NCBI GenBank assembly: GCA_048268105.1
Contig: JBLWWH010000005.1
Coordinates: 109,194-173,193 of the forward strand
From: Profundicola sp048268105
GTDB taxonomy: Bacteria > Bacteroidota > Bacteroidia > Flavobacteriales > Weeksellaceae
Direction of reading: 5' to 3'
Length of the DNA: 64,000 bases
Shown here: positions 43,287 to 52,801 of the stretch, in pieces
How the letters are laid out: each line of letters opens with the position of its first letter
Numbering within the stretch: the stretch's first letter is position 1
Made by a program: the position numbers and the translations under genes
The notes under the pieces: generated by a model
What the model saw: only the letters and a program-made list of their open reading frames with translations
The model's database searches: none
Told to the model about the DNA's origin: nothing

Positions 43287-43302
43287 TAATTCATTGTATA
43301 TT

Positions 43303-44076
43303 ATGGGTAAAATTATTGCCATTGCAAACCAAAAAGGAGGTGTTGGTAAGACAACCACAGCCATTAATCTATCTGCTGCAGTAGGAATACTGGAGAAAAA
43401 GGTATTGTTGATTGATGCTGATCCACAAGCTAATGCATCCTCTGGTTTAGGAATTGATATTGAAACGTTGGAGCATGGTACCTATGAGCTGCTAGAGCAT
43501 GTACTACCTGCCAAAGATGTTATTTTAAAAACAGATTCGCCTAATTTGGATATTATTCCATCTCATGTTGATTTAGTGGCAGCCGAGATAGAGCTAGTCG
43601 ATGTTGATAATCGTGAGCACTTATTGAGATTAGCCTTAGAATCCGTGAGGGATAAATATGATTATATTTTTATTGATTGTGCCCCTTCATTAGGTTTGAT
43701 TACGCTAAACGCACTAACAGCGGCTGATTCTGTAATTATTCCCATTCAATGTGAGTATTTTGCATTAGAGGGATTAGGCAAGTTATTGAACACCATCAAA
43801 GGTGTACAACAGCATCACAACACCAAATTAGACATCGAAGGATTGTTGTTGACCATGTTTGATTCGAGATTAAGATTGAGTAATCAAGTGGTAGAAGAAG
43901 TTAAAACTCATTTCCCGAATATGGTGTTTGAAACCATTATCAACCGAAATGTACGATTAAGTGAGTCGCCTAGTTATGGTGAATCCATCATTAAATACGA
44001 TGCAGATAGTAAAGGTGCTGAAAATTACTTACATTTAGCACACGAATTTTTGAAGAATAATAACGATTCGATATAA
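43303..44076 (+). CDS. parA: Chromosome partitioning ATPase ParA/Soj
   Basis: A 257-residue deviant-Walker ATPase for chromosome segregation. The Walker A is 'KGGVGKTTTAINLS' at about 9-22, the next motif is 'LLIDADPQANASSGLG', and Walker B is 'YIFIDCAPSLGLITLNAL'. I chose the ATG at 43303 because 'GKIIAIANQKGGVGKTTT' is the conserved N-terminus; an ORF extension back to 43255 overlaps the promoter. The stop overlaps the parB start by one base. Confidence 0.95.
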   Translation: MGKIIAIANQKGGVGKTTTAINLSAAVGILEKKVLLIDADPQANASSGLGIDIETLEHGTYELLEHVLPAKDVILKTDSPNLDIIPSHVDLVAAEIELVDVDNREHLLRLALESVRDKYDYIFIDCAPSLGLITLNALTAADSVIIPIQCEYFALEGLGKLLNTIKGVQQHHNTKLDIEGLLLTMFDSRLRLSNQVVEEVKTHFPNMVFETIINRNVRLSESPSYGESIIKYDADSKGAENYLHLAHEFLKNNNDSI

Positions 44077-44954
44077 TGGCAAAGGAGAAGAAAAGAGCAT
44101 TAGGTAGAGGATTATCCGCTTTGTTAAGCGAAAGTGGTGAAAAAGCAAATTCTGTAAAAGACACAGGAGCCAAGGAATTGGTTGGCAATATTATCGACAT
44201 TCCAATTGAGAGAATTATTCCAAACCCAAATCAGCCTAGAACTTATTTTGATCCAAAAGCACTACAAGAACTGGCTGATTCCATTAGAGAATTAGGTGTA
44301 ATTCAACCGATTACAGTTAGAAAAGTAGGTGAGAATTTTGAATTAATTTCGGGTGAAAGAAGGTTTAGAGCTTCACAACTTAATGGTTTAGAAAGAATTC
44401 CTGCTTTCGTTAGATTGGCCGATGATCGCGAAATGCTAGAAATGGCCTTAGTTGAAAATATTCAACGTGAAGATTTAGATGCGATTGAGATTGCTCTTAC
44501 GTACCAAAGACTTATTGACGAGGTTGACTTAACCCAAGAAGAAATGAGTCAACGTGTGGGAAAAGACAGAAGTACCGTAACCAATTATTTGCGTTTACTT
44601 AAACTCGATCCTATTGTTCAAACGGGGATTAGAGACGGAATGATTTCTATGGGACATGGTAGAGCTTTAATTTCTGTTGACGACATTGACAAACAACTAG
44701 AGATTTACGAACAAATTATTCGTAAAAGCTTATCTGTTAGACAAACCGAGCAATTAATCAAGTCGCATAAAAACCCAAGCAAACCAAAAGAAAAAGCGGT
44801 TCTACCGAATGAATTTAAGAAATCTCAGAAAGAATGGACCGATAGATTAGACACCAAAGTCGAAATCGTAAGAAGCAATAACGGAAAAGGAAAAGTAATT
44901 TTAAACTTTAATTCTGACGCTGATTTTCAAAGAATTAAAGATTTACTGAAATGA
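44076..44954 (+). CDS. parB: Chromosome partitioning protein ParB/Spo0J
   Basis: A 292-residue CTPase clamp that loads at parS sites and works with ParA. The N-terminal 'ALGRGLSALL' and 'IPIERIIPNPNQPRTYFD' are standard. The CTP-binding 'GERRFRAS' box and the HTH 'MSQRVGKDRSTVTNYLRLL' follow, with a C-terminal dimer domain after about 230. No parS was found within the window. It overlaps the DUF5683 gene by four bases. Confidence 0.95.
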   Translation: MAKEKKRALGRGLSALLSESGEKANSVKDTGAKELVGNIIDIPIERIIPNPNQPRTYFDPKALQELADSIRELGVIQPITVRKVGENFELISGERRFRASQLNGLERIPAFVRLADDREMLEMALVENIQREDLDAIEIALTYQRLIDEVDLTQEEMSQRVGKDRSTVTNYLRLLKLDPIVQTGIRDGMISMGHGRALISVDDIDKQLEIYEQIIRKSLSVRQTEQLIKSHKNPSKPKEKAVLPNEFKKSQKEWTDRLDTKVEIVRSNNGKGKVILNFNSDADFQRIKDLLK

Positions 44955-45508
44955 GATACTTCACTGTAATATTCCTTTTTATCAGCTTGTTGCTTCAAGC
45001 ACAAAAAACATCCAATGATTCAGTTCAAATCACTGGAGATATTGCAGTTGAGAACAACGAATTAATTATTAAGAATCCGGTGAGGGCTTCATTATACTCT
45101 GCTGTCTTACCAGGAATGGGACAGATTTACAATGAGAAGTACTGGAAAGCTCCTATAGTTTGGGGATTGATTGGCACTAGCGTTGGGGTAACAATACACT
45201 ACAATAGTAGATACCATCATTATCGCGATGCCTTTTTGGCTGAATTAGAAGGCCAAGAACATCCTTATGTTGGTATTTTTGATAAAGATCGATTGGGGGC
45301 TATTCAAGATGATATGCGCAGAAATAGAGATTATGCCATTGCACTGACCGTGGTTGCTTATGCACTAAATGTCTTGGACGCTACCGTTGATGCACATTTA
45401 TATGAAATCAGACGCGACCGTGATTTAAGCATCGATCCTACCGCATTTATAGATCCAGGTACGGGTCAAACCAATTTTGGATTGGCTATAACATTAAACC
45501 TAAAGTAG
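44951..45508 (+). CDS. DUF5683 family membrane protein
   Basis: A 185-residue exported or membrane protein typical of Bacteroidota, usually next to parAB-dapB. It has a signal-like start ('FTVIFLFISLLLQ'), the hallmark 'RASLYSAVLPGMGQIYNEKY' followed by a hydrophobic 'IVWGLIGTSVGVTIHY', then 'YAIALTVVAYALNVLDATVD' and a short beta tail. No function is established. It overlaps parB (ATGA) and lies three bases before dapB, so it belongs to one operon. Confidence 0.88.
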   Translation: MRYFTVIFLFISLLLQAQKTSNDSVQITGDIAVENNELIIKNPVRASLYSAVLPGMGQIYNEKYWKAPIVWGLIGTSVGVTIHYNSRYHHYRDAFLAELEGQEHPYVGIFDKDRLGAIQDDMRRNRDYAIALTVVAYALNVLDATVDAHLYEIRRDRDLSIDPTAFIDPGTGQTNFGLAITLNLK

Positions 45509-45511
45509 ATT

Positions 45512-46219
45512 ATGAGAATTGCACTGATTGGATACGGAAAAATGGGTAAAACCATTGAAGGTCTCGCTGAAAAAGCAGGACATAGCATTGTTTTAAAAAC
45601 GAATGAAGCTCCTACGCATTCTATGCTAATAGATGCTAGACCAGATGTTGCTATTGAATTTACAAAACCTGAAGCTGCATATAAAAATATTAATATTCTT
45701 CTTAGAAGTAATATCCCTACTGTCTGTGGAACAACAGGATGGACGGATAAACTTCCAGAAATTCAGGATAAAATAGATCGATATAACGCGAGCTTTTTAT
45801 ACGCTTCTAACTTCTCCTTAGGGGTTAATTTGTTCTTTGCCATTGCGCAGCAGACAGCTAGAATGATGAAAGATCATAATTTATATGATGTTTCGATTGA
45901 AGAAACTCATCACACCGAAAAATTAGATGCACCTAGTGGTACAGCTATTACTTTAGCGGAGAAAATAATGCTTGAAAGCAATTATCAACATTGGGAATTA
46001 AATGGTGAAAGAAAAGAAAGATGTATTCCAATACACGCATTCAGAATTGATGATGTTCCCGGTAAACACGTAATTAAATATGAATCTTACCATGATTCAA
46101 TCGAATTAAAACATACTGCCTTTTCTAGAGAAGGATTTGCTTTAGGTGCTTTGAAAGCCGCTGAGTTTATTCATGACAAAAAAGGCGTCTTTTCAATGAA
46201 GGATGTTTTGGGAATGTAA
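45512..46219 (+). CDS. dapB: 4-hydroxy-tetrahydrodipicolinate reductase
   Basis: A 235-residue NAD(P)H enzyme of lysine and diaminopimelate synthesis. The Rossmann motif is 'GYGKMGKTIEGL'. Catalytic and substrate residues lie in 'ETHHTEKLDAPSGTAITLAE', the family signature. The protein is slightly shorter than E. coli DapB (273) but like other Bacteroidota forms. It follows the DUF5683 gene by three bases and precedes lepB by 42. Confidence 0.94.
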   Translation: MRIALIGYGKMGKTIEGLAEKAGHSIVLKTNEAPTHSMLIDARPDVAIEFTKPEAAYKNINILLRSNIPTVCGTTGWTDKLPEIQDKIDRYNASFLYASNFSLGVNLFFAIAQQTARMMKDHNLYDVSIEETHHTEKLDAPSGTAITLAEKIMLESNYQHWELNGERKERCIPIHAFRIDDVPGKHVIKYESYHDSIELKHTAFSREGFALGALKAAEFIHDKKGVFSMKDVLGM

Positions 46220-46261
46220 CAAACATCTAAAATTCACTACCAATAATAAAAATTAGAATAT

Positions 46262-47770
46262 ATGTGGTTAAGTACTTGGTCTGATTGGTTAATTTTCTTT
46301 TTAATCGTTCAAGTCATACATTTTGCCGGAACTTGGCAACTATACATAAAAGCAGGAAGAAAAGCTTGGGAAGCTGCTATCCCAGTTTATAATGCCATTG
46401 TGATGCTCGACATCATGAAAAGACCTAAATGGTGGGTGATTTTACTATTCTTACCTATCATCTCTCCTATTATGATAATGGTGATGTGGGTAGATTTCAT
46501 TCGAAGCTATGGTAAGAGAGGAATCGGCGATGCAATTTTAGTAATCGTTACCCTTGGATTCTATATCTATTATCTAAATTACGTTGAAAAACCAGATTAT
46601 ACGGGTCCAGAAGAAAGAAAAGAAACACTTATTTCTGCTTTATTATTCGCGGTAGTTTTAGCTACAATTGTACACACCTACTTTGTGCAACCCATGATTA
46701 TCCCTACAGGATCTATGGAAAATACTATGAAAATTGGTGATGCACTCTTTGTAAGCAAGAATGTGTATGGAACAAGGCTACCAAATACACCTGTTTCAGT
46801 ACCGTTTTCTGATTTATTCTCAAGAAATTTATTCGTTGAAAAACTTCAACTACCATATACAAGAATTCCAGGATGGGATAAAGTAAAGAAAAACGATATC
46901 GTCGTATTTAATTTCCCTACCGATTCAATTTATAAACCTATCGACCGCAAAGACAACTACGTTAAGCGATGTGTTGGTGAACCAGGAGATGTAATCGAAA
47001 TGCGTGAAGGAGTGTTATTTGTTAATAACGAAAAATTCGAACCAAAGAAAGACGCCTTATTACAACATTCAGCTTCGGTACAATATAGTACTCAATTAAG
47101 TCCAAAATTCCTAGTTGAAACTTATGGTTTGGTAGAAACAGATTATCGTGTTTCAGCTTTTGAAGGTGGATATCAATATGATTTCTTTGGTGTAACCGAT
47201 GATATGTTCAATCAGTTAAAAGCTCTTCCCAATGCAATTCAATCCACTTGGATAGTTCAACCAGCTGATGCGCCAAGTCCTAATATTTTCCCTAAAGGCG
47301 AAAAATGGAACGTGGATAATTATGGACCATTAACGATTCCAGCTAAAGGAATGACTGTGAATGTAAAAGACATTGAGAATTTAGTCAAGTACATTGATGT
47401 TATTAAAAAATATGAAGGCAAAAATCTAGAGTTAAGAGATGGCGTTTTACAATTAGATGGAAAGGAAGTTGCTGACTATACTTTTGAGCAAGACTACTAT
47501 TTTATGATAGGTGATAATCGTCATAACTCTTTAGATTCTAGATTCTTTGGGTTTACACCAGAAAATCACATTATTGGTAAACCTATCTTTTTATGGGCTA
47601 ACTTAAACCAAGCCTTTGGTTTTGAGCCTAAGAGCGGATGGCAATGGGATCGATGGTTTACTATTCCTAATAACGGCAAGCCTAACAAAACTAGCTACTT
47701 GTGGATTGGTGGAATTTTGTTAGCACTATTCTTTGGATGGGAATTCATTTTCAAGAAAAAGAAAGACTAA
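46262..47770 (+). CDS. lepB: Signal peptidase I with DUF5684-like N-terminal membrane domain
   Basis: A 502-residue leader peptidase, much longer than E. coli LepB (324). Residues 1-110 form a multi-span domain ('GTWQLYIKAGRKAWEAAIPV') resembling DUF5684. The catalytic dyad is Ser151 in 'IPTGSMENTMKIGD' and Lys235 in 'DNYVKRCVGEPGD'. Box E is 'GDNRHNSLDSRFFG' (about 417-430). About 180 residues of extra periplasmic sequence lie between Lys235 and box E. A further hydrophobic stretch, 'TSYLWIGGILLALFFGWEF', closes the protein. It cleaves signal peptides of exported proteins. Confidence 0.93.
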   Translation: MWLSTWSDWLIFFLIVQVIHFAGTWQLYIKAGRKAWEAAIPVYNAIVMLDIMKRPKWWVILLFLPIISPIMIMVMWVDFIRSYGKRGIGDAILVIVTLGFYIYYLNYVEKPDYTGPEERKETLISALLFAVVLATIVHTYFVQPMIIPTGSMENTMKIGDALFVSKNVYGTRLPNTPVSVPFSDLFSRNLFVEKLQLPYTRIPGWDKVKKNDIVVFNFPTDSIYKPIDRKDNYVKRCVGEPGDVIEMREGVLFVNNEKFEPKKDALLQHSASVQYSTQLSPKFLVETYGLVETDYRVSAFEGGYQYDFFGVTDDMFNQLKALPNAIQSTWIVQPADAPSPNIFPKGEKWNVDNYGPLTIPAKGMTVNVKDIENLVKYIDVIKKYEGKNLELRDGVLQLDGKEVADYTFEQDYYFMIGDNRHNSLDSRFFGFTPENHIIGKPIFLWANLNQAFGFEPKSGWQWDRWFTIPNNGKPNKTSYLWIGGILLALFFGWEFIFKKKKD

Positions 47771-47803
47771 ATCATTCATCAATAAATTTAATATATAAAA
47801 ACT

Positions 47804-48403
47804 ATGAGTTCAGTTTTTACTGCATATTACTTCCCGCCTATTGAGTTTATGGCGGACTTTATAAAGCAAGAGTCGCCTCTGATCGATGGTTTTGAAAACA
47901 TGCAAAAACAGTCTTATAGAAATCGTTGTTGGATACTCAGCGCCAATGGTAAACAAATGCTGAATATTCCAACGCAAAAAAATAACGCTTCAAGAAAAAT
48001 CAAGGATATTAAAATTTCTTATGCCGAAGATTGGCCCAAAGAACATTTTAAATCCTTGGAAGCAGCTTATCGTAGATCGCCTTATTTTGAGTTCTACGAA
48101 CATTATTTTGCAGACATATTAGAATCTCGTCCTACTTATTTATTTGATCTTAATTGTATAATAATGGAACGACTTTTGACAATACTGCAGGTTGACAAGG
48201 AGTTGAGTACCACAGATACTTACTCAACAGACTATAAACAAGATTTTAGAGATGCTTATAATGCAAAATCAACTTCGTTTAAGAATCCAGCTTATCCTCA
48301 AGTTTTTGAAGAAAAAATTGAATTTGTACCCAATTTAAGCATCCTAGATTTAATCTGTAACGAAGGACCACAGTCCAAAATTTATTTAAACAATTTAATT
48401 TAA
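47804..48403 (+). CDS. WbqC family protein
   Basis: A 199-residue WbqC-like protein, a family of small putative enzymes linked with sugar modification in some O-antigen loci but found outside them in Bacteroidota. Typical stretches are 'AYYFPPIEFMADFIK', 'YRNRCWILSANGKQMLNIP' and 'HFKSLEAAYRRSPYFEFYE', then 'LDLICNEGPQS' at the C-terminus. The catalytic role is unknown. It lies 33 bases after lepB and three bases before the subtilase gene. Confidence 0.88.
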   Translation: MSSVFTAYYFPPIEFMADFIKQESPLIDGFENMQKQSYRNRCWILSANGKQMLNIPTQKNNASRKIKDIKISYAEDWPKEHFKSLEAAYRRSPYFEFYEHYFADILESRPTYLFDLNCIIMERLLTILQVDKELSTTDTYSTDYKQDFRDAYNAKSTSFKNPAYPQVFEEKIEFVPNLSILDLICNEGPQSKIYLNNLI

Positions 48404-48406
48404 GAT

Positions 48407-50035
48407 ATGAAGAAAATTACATTATCACTCGCCATGGTAGGTGCCTTCTTCTTTGCGCAAGCACAAGAAGTAGATAAACCTAGTGACGAGGAATTAGCAA
48501 AAAGAAATTGGTTCCACGCCAACTTTGCGACCGATAGTATTTATGGTACAGCAAGTACAGCAGCTTATGAATATGCAGCAAGCAAAGGCCTAAAAGCAAG
48601 CCCTGTGATTGTAGCTGTTATTGACAGTGGTGTTGAAATTACCCACGATGATTTGAAAAACGTACTTTGGACTAACAAGGATGAAATTCCAGGAAACGGA
48701 ATTGACGACGATAAAAACGGATACATAGACGATGTACATGGATGGAACTTTATCGGAGGCGCTGATGGTTCACATGTGAACGAAGATCAATTAGAAGTAA
48801 CTCGTTTGGTAAAAAAAGGAATGGATATGTTTGAATCTCCAGACGAATTCACCAACGAAACTAATAAGAAGAAGTACCCTAAGAAATACGAGGAGTACAA
48901 AATGATGAAAATCGAAGTTGAAGAAGCCTTAGCTAAGGCTAAAGCAACGGTTGCTAACTACGAAATGCAAATCGAAGGCATGTTGAACATGTTCCAAGCT
49001 TTTGCAGACGAGTACGGAGCCGACAAAACAATTACGGTAAACGACCTTAAGAGTTTTAACTCTAGCAACGAGCAAGTAATGGCTCTAAAAAACAGCTTTA
49101 TGATGGCAGCTGGAACAGAAAAAGCAGGAGAAGTTTTCGGACAAACTCCTGCTCAAATGTTAGCGGACCTACAAGATCAATTAAAAGATGATAAAGCTTT
49201 AAAATACTATAAAGGCCAAATGAATCACCACTATAATGTTGATTTTGATTCAAGACATATTGTAGGTGACAACTACGAGGACAAAACAGAAAAATACTAC
49301 GGTAATGCAGACGTTGATGGGCCAGATTCATTCCACGGATCACACGTTGCAGGTATCATTGGTGCTGAAAATGGAAACGGAATTGGTATTGATGGTGTTG
49401 CTAGAAACGTTAAGATTATGGCAGTTAGATCTGTTCCAGATGGTGATGAAAGAGATAAAGATATCGCTAACTCAATTAGATATGCCGTAGACAACGGTGC
49501 AAAAATCTTAAATATGAGTTTTGGTAAAGCATACTCTCCAGAAAAGGAATTGGTTTGGGATGCCATTAAATATGCAACAGACAAAGGTGTTTTAATGGTA
49601 CATGCTGCTGGAAACGACAACAAGGATATCGATGTTGAGTCTAACTTCCCTACCAACTACAGAGATGGTAAAGAGTGGAGTAACTCTTGGTTAACTGTTG
49701 GAGCAAGCTCTAGATACAATGATAAAATCAAAGCTAGTTTCTCTAACTTCGGTGAACAACAAGTGGATATTTTCGGACCTGGTGTAGAAATCTACTCTAC
49801 TGTTCCTAAGAACACATATGATTGGGCACAAGGTACCAGTATGGCTGCCCCTGCAGTAGCTGGTGTTGCTGCTCTTGTTTGGAGTTACTACCCAAGACTA
49901 ACTGCTTCTGAGTTACGTACCATTTTGATTGAATCAGGAAATGCGCACCCAGCGCTAGAAGGAATGTCTATTAATGCCAAAGTAGTTGATGCTTTAAAAG
50001 CATTAAAAATGGCAGAGACCTATGCTAAAAAATAA
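48407..50035 (+). CDS. Exported S8 family serine peptidase (subtilase) with large insert
   Basis: A 542-residue exported protease. A signal peptide ends near residue 19 ('MVGAFFFAQA'). The catalytic triad is Asp73 ('VIDSGVE'), His310 ('FHGSHVAG') and Ser478 ('GTSMAAPAVAG'). About 235 residues lie between Asp and His, against roughly 30-40 in subtilisin; this insert is lysine- and glutamate-rich and mostly helical ('VEEALAKAKATVANYEMQIE'). No type IX C-terminal signal is visible, so it probably stays in the periplasm. It ends the parA to subtilase run before a strong terminator. Confidence 0.92.
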   Translation: MKKITLSLAMVGAFFFAQAQEVDKPSDEELAKRNWFHANFATDSIYGTASTAAYEYAASKGLKASPVIVAVIDSGVEITHDDLKNVLWTNKDEIPGNGIDDDKNGYIDDVHGWNFIGGADGSHVNEDQLEVTRLVKKGMDMFESPDEFTNETNKKKYPKKYEEYKMMKIEVEEALAKAKATVANYEMQIEGMLNMFQAFADEYGADKTITVNDLKSFNSSNEQVMALKNSFMMAAGTEKAGEVFGQTPAQMLADLQDQLKDDKALKYYKGQMNHHYNVDFDSRHIVGDNYEDKTEKYYGNADVDGPDSFHGSHVAGIIGAENGNGIGIDGVARNVKIMAVRSVPDGDERDKDIANSIRYAVDNGAKILNMSFGKAYSPEKELVWDAIKYATDKGVLMVHAAGNDNKDIDVESNFPTNYRDGKEWSNSWLTVGASSRYNDKIKASFSNFGEQQVDIFGPGVEIYSTVPKNTYDWAQGTSMAAPAVAGVAALVWSYYPRLTASELRTILIESGNAHPALEGMSINAKVVDALKALKMAETYAKK

Positions 50036-50060
50036 TTTATTTAATTATCATAAATTTTTA

Positions 50061-50092
50061 AAAAACCGGAAATGATTTTTCCGGTTTTTTTC
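50061..50092 (+). terminator. Intrinsic terminator after the subtilase gene
   Basis: The stem AAAAAACCGGAAA/TTTTCCGGTTTTTT has a short loop, and the T-run is part of the right arm. Confidence 0.9.
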
Positions 50093-50131
50093 CGTTATAA
50101 AATTATTTAAATTTACAAGGAAATCCAGAGG

Positions 50132-50773
50132 ATGAAAATCACTTTTGACACTTTAAGAGAACAATTAGATTTCAACCAGATTCCTGGTTGGAAAGCTCAA
50201 TATGAAATGGCCCCACCCGATCGTCAGAATTTGGTAGACAATGGTAGGTTTGATTTAAAAAAACCTCGTATTGCCGCTGTACTCATTCTTATATACAAAG
50301 AAAATGGAGTTTTAAAATTTCCGGTAATTCACAGAAACACATACAAAGGTGTTCACTCCAATCAGATTGGTTTCCCAGGTGGAAAAGTAGAAAAAGAAGA
50401 TGCGAATTTAGCTCAAACCGCCATTAGAGAATCTTATGAGGAAATTAATGCCGAGCCCAATGGTATCGAAATCTTAGGAGAGTTAACCGAATTATTTATC
50501 CCGCCCAGCAACTTTTTGGTATATCCTTATGTTGGACTCTACCATCAAGAACCTGATTTTGTCCCTTGTGACTATGAGGTAAGAAAAATCATACCCATTG
50601 ATTTTTATAATTTTTTGACCAATCCTCAGAAAATAAATCTAGTATTAGACCACCATGGAGCTAACTATCAAGTACCTGCATTTAGCTTAAAACATGATAT
50701 AAATATTTGGGGAGCCACAGCAATGATGCTGAATGAATTCTACCAATTTAGTAGAAATTCCCTACATTTGTAA
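50132..50773 (+). CDS. NUDIX hydrolase, CoA pyrophosphatase-like
   Basis: A 213-residue NUDIX protein. The NUDIX box is 'GFPGGKVEKEDANLAQ' followed by 'TAIRESYEEINAEP', with the REx2EE metal residues at 99-104. The preceding 'HRNTYKGVHSNQIGFPGG' and following 'LTELFIPPSNFLVYPYVG' match NudL/CoAse subtypes, which cleave CoA and acyl-CoA to phosphopantetheine and ADP. Exact substrate is inferred. The acyltransferase gene follows after about 20 bases on the same strand and may share its transcript. Confidence 0.88.
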   Translation: MKITFDTLREQLDFNQIPGWKAQYEMAPPDRQNLVDNGRFDLKKPRIAAVLILIYKENGVLKFPVIHRNTYKGVHSNQIGFPGGKVEKEDANLAQTAIRESYEEINAEPNGIEILGELTELFIPPSNFLVYPYVGLYHQEPDFVPCDYEVRKIIPIDFYNFLTNPQKINLVLDHHGANYQVPAFSLKHDINIWGATAMMLNEFYQFSRNSLHL

Positions 50774-50794
50774 GCTTACCAATACAAAAGAATT

Positions 50795-51616
50795 TTGGCA
50801 AAAAGGAAGACAATTTTTTATGATGCATTCGGGCATTGGTATTTTATCAAGCGTTATTTGATATTTATTTTTGGTGTTATATCCTATCGCAGATATAATG
50901 GATTTAATAAACTTAACATTTCAGGAACAGAACATTTAAAAGATCTTCCTAAAACAAATGTATTATTTGTTTCAAACCATCAAACCTATTTTGCGGATGT
51001 TTTTGCCATGTACCATGTTTTCTGTAGCGTACAAAATGGTTTCGAAAACTCTATTAATAATCCCGTGTATTTGTTAAATCCTGTCGTCGACATGTATTAT
51101 GTGGCCGCCAAAGAAACGATGAACAAAGGTTTCTTGACCAAGATTTTTGCTTACACAGGAGCGATAACCGTTAAAAGGACTTGGAGAGCTAATGGTAAAA
51201 ATGTTCAACGTCGCGTCGATTTAGGCGAGATCGATAATATCAAAAAAGCTTTAGATCACGGTTGGGTCATTACTTTCCCTCAAGGCACAACCAAGGCTTT
51301 TGCGCCAGGTAGAAAAGGTACAGCACATCTTATTTTAGAAACGAAACCTATCGTAATTCCGGTAGTTATTGATGGTTTCAGAAGATCCTTTGATAAGAAA
51401 GGCTTGGTTATTAAAAAAACGGGCGTAGAACAAAGTATGCGCTTTAAAGCACCTTTAGAAATCGATTACGAAAACGAAAATAAAAATGATTTAATTGTAA
51501 AAATCATGGATGCTATAGAACAATCAGAGAAGTTCCTGAAAGTGGCTCCATTAACCAAAGAACAAGAGGATAAAGAAGGAGAAGCAAATAAGAAAAAACC
51601 TAGAACTTTCTATTAA
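50795..51616 (+). CDS. 1-acyl-sn-glycerol-3-phosphate acyltransferase family protein
   Basis: A 273-residue PlsC-like membrane acyltransferase. It carries 'FVSNHQTYFADVFAMYHVF' with His62, here HX5D rather than the usual HX4D, and 'VITFPQGTTKAFAPGRKGTA', the FPEGT block with Gln for Glu. The same form occurs in other Bacteroidota homologues I recall. It probably acylates lysophosphatidate or a related lipid. The start is a TTG at 50795: a TAA lies in frame at 50771 and no ATG or GTG falls between. The last 30 residues are Lys/Glu-rich. Confidence 0.85.
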   Translation: MAKRKTIFYDAFGHWYFIKRYLIFIFGVISYRRYNGFNKLNISGTEHLKDLPKTNVLFVSNHQTYFADVFAMYHVFCSVQNGFENSINNPVYLLNPVVDMYYVAAKETMNKGFLTKIFAYTGAITVKRTWRANGKNVQRRVDLGEIDNIKKALDHGWVITFPQGTTKAFAPGRKGTAHLILETKPIVIPVVIDGFRRSFDKKGLVIKKTGVEQSMRFKAPLEIDYENENKNDLIVKIMDAIEQSEKFLKVAPLTKEQEDKEGEANKKKPRTFY

Positions 51617-51663
51617 GGAGTTCCAAAATATGTCAGCTGGACCTTCTACTTTAATTTTATTAT

Positions 51664-52683
51664 ATGAGAAAACATCTGTTTAGCGCCCTATGTTCAATCA
51701 CCCTAGCTGCTTGTGTTTTGGCACAAGAAAATGACTCCATACGATATCCAAACTTCAAATTTGGAGGTGTTTTGAAAAGCAAATATGAATGGGCAACAGA
51801 CGTTAACACATCTCGATTTGTCATTCGTAACTCTCGATTAGAAATTGAAGGTGACATTAAACCCAAATTACACTATAAAGCCAAAGTTGAGCTTAGTGAT
51901 GAGGGTGAATTCAAAATCTTAGATGCTTATGGAGCTTATGACGCCACTGAAAATTTAAGTTTAAAAGTAGGACAATTTAGTTTACCCTTGTTCAATAGCT
52001 ACATCACCGACCCCGGTACAATGATGTTTGCCAATAGAGCATTTTTAGGAAAATACTTTGTAAGCTCTCGCGATATAGGCTTAATGGCCACCTATAAAGC
52101 AGATCAACTCCCCATTCCTACAAAATTAGAGCTGGCGGTTTTTAATGGTAACTCAGCGAATACTTCTAAATGGTCTAGCAAACAATCTTATGCAGGACGT
52201 CTTACTTTAGGTAAAATGAAAGGTTTGCGCTCAACGTTTAAAGTTTATGATAACTATCGTTTGACCGATGTTCCAGATGAATTTCAACATTACTTGATGT
52301 ATGGTGCCGACCTTAGATATGGTAAGGAACTTTGGAAGGTGGAGTCAGAAGTTATGATGAGAGAAGATAAAACCAATGATTACGACTTACTTTCTGCATA
52401 CATTCAAGGTGGTTATGCTTTTGCCTTAGATGAAAATAATATCGTGAAACATATTATTCCTGCAGCTCGCTATGATTTTATGGACCAAAATAATAACCAA
52501 GGTAATTTTGATGTTCAAAGATTGAGTTTAGGGATTGGATTAGGTTTAAGTAAATTGCCTTTCCACTCTATTCTACGTGTAGATTACGAATGGTATTTTA
52601 CCAACAATCAATTGATATTCTTCCAAGAAAATGAACAGATGGATTCGGACAAACTGAGTGTTGAAGTAGTTTTCATGTTCTAA
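51664..52683 (+). CDS. Phosphate-selective porin O/P family outer membrane protein
   Basis: A 339-residue outer-membrane porin. A signal peptide is present ('MRKHLFSALCSITLAACVLA'). Family features are 'RFVIRNSRLEIEGDIKPKLH', 'VELSDEGEFKILDAYGAYD', 'LKVGQFSLPL' and the final strand 'DKLSVEVVFMF', ending in aromatic Phe as beta-barrel proteins do. OprO/OprP homologues in Pseudomonas prefer phosphate, but specificity in Bacteroidota is unproven. There is no neighbouring phosphate transporter gene, and the gene appears to stand alone. Confidence 0.88.
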   Translation: MRKHLFSALCSITLAACVLAQENDSIRYPNFKFGGVLKSKYEWATDVNTSRFVIRNSRLEIEGDIKPKLHYKAKVELSDEGEFKILDAYGAYDATENLSLKVGQFSLPLFNSYITDPGTMMFANRAFLGKYFVSSRDIGLMATYKADQLPIPTKLELAVFNGNSANTSKWSSKQSYAGRLTLGKMKGLRSTFKVYDNYRLTDVPDEFQHYLMYGADLRYGKELWKVESEVMMREDKTNDYDLLSAYIQGGYAFALDENNIVKHIIPAARYDFMDQNNNQGNFDVQRLSLGIGLGLSKLPFHSILRVDYEWYFTNNQLIFFQENEQMDSDKLSVEVVFMF

Positions 52684-52801
52684 CCAATTCCTTTTCAGCT
52701 TATTAATTAATTCGATTATCTAATTCTTAATAAGCCTAATTTTAACTTATCAGATAATGAATTTATTGACTAAAGCTTAATAAAATGATGTAATATATAA
52801 T

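Noticed and set aside
43076..43302. Possible parS or operator near 'AAGTTAAGTAACTT' before parA
   Set aside because: It does not match the parS consensus (TGTTTCACGTGAAACA) and is a short AT-rich dyad; insufficient evidence.
52698..52735. Inverted repeat GCTTATTAA/TTAATAAGC after the porin gene
   Set aside because: A 9-base stem with a 20-base loop and no T-run; too weak to call a terminator.
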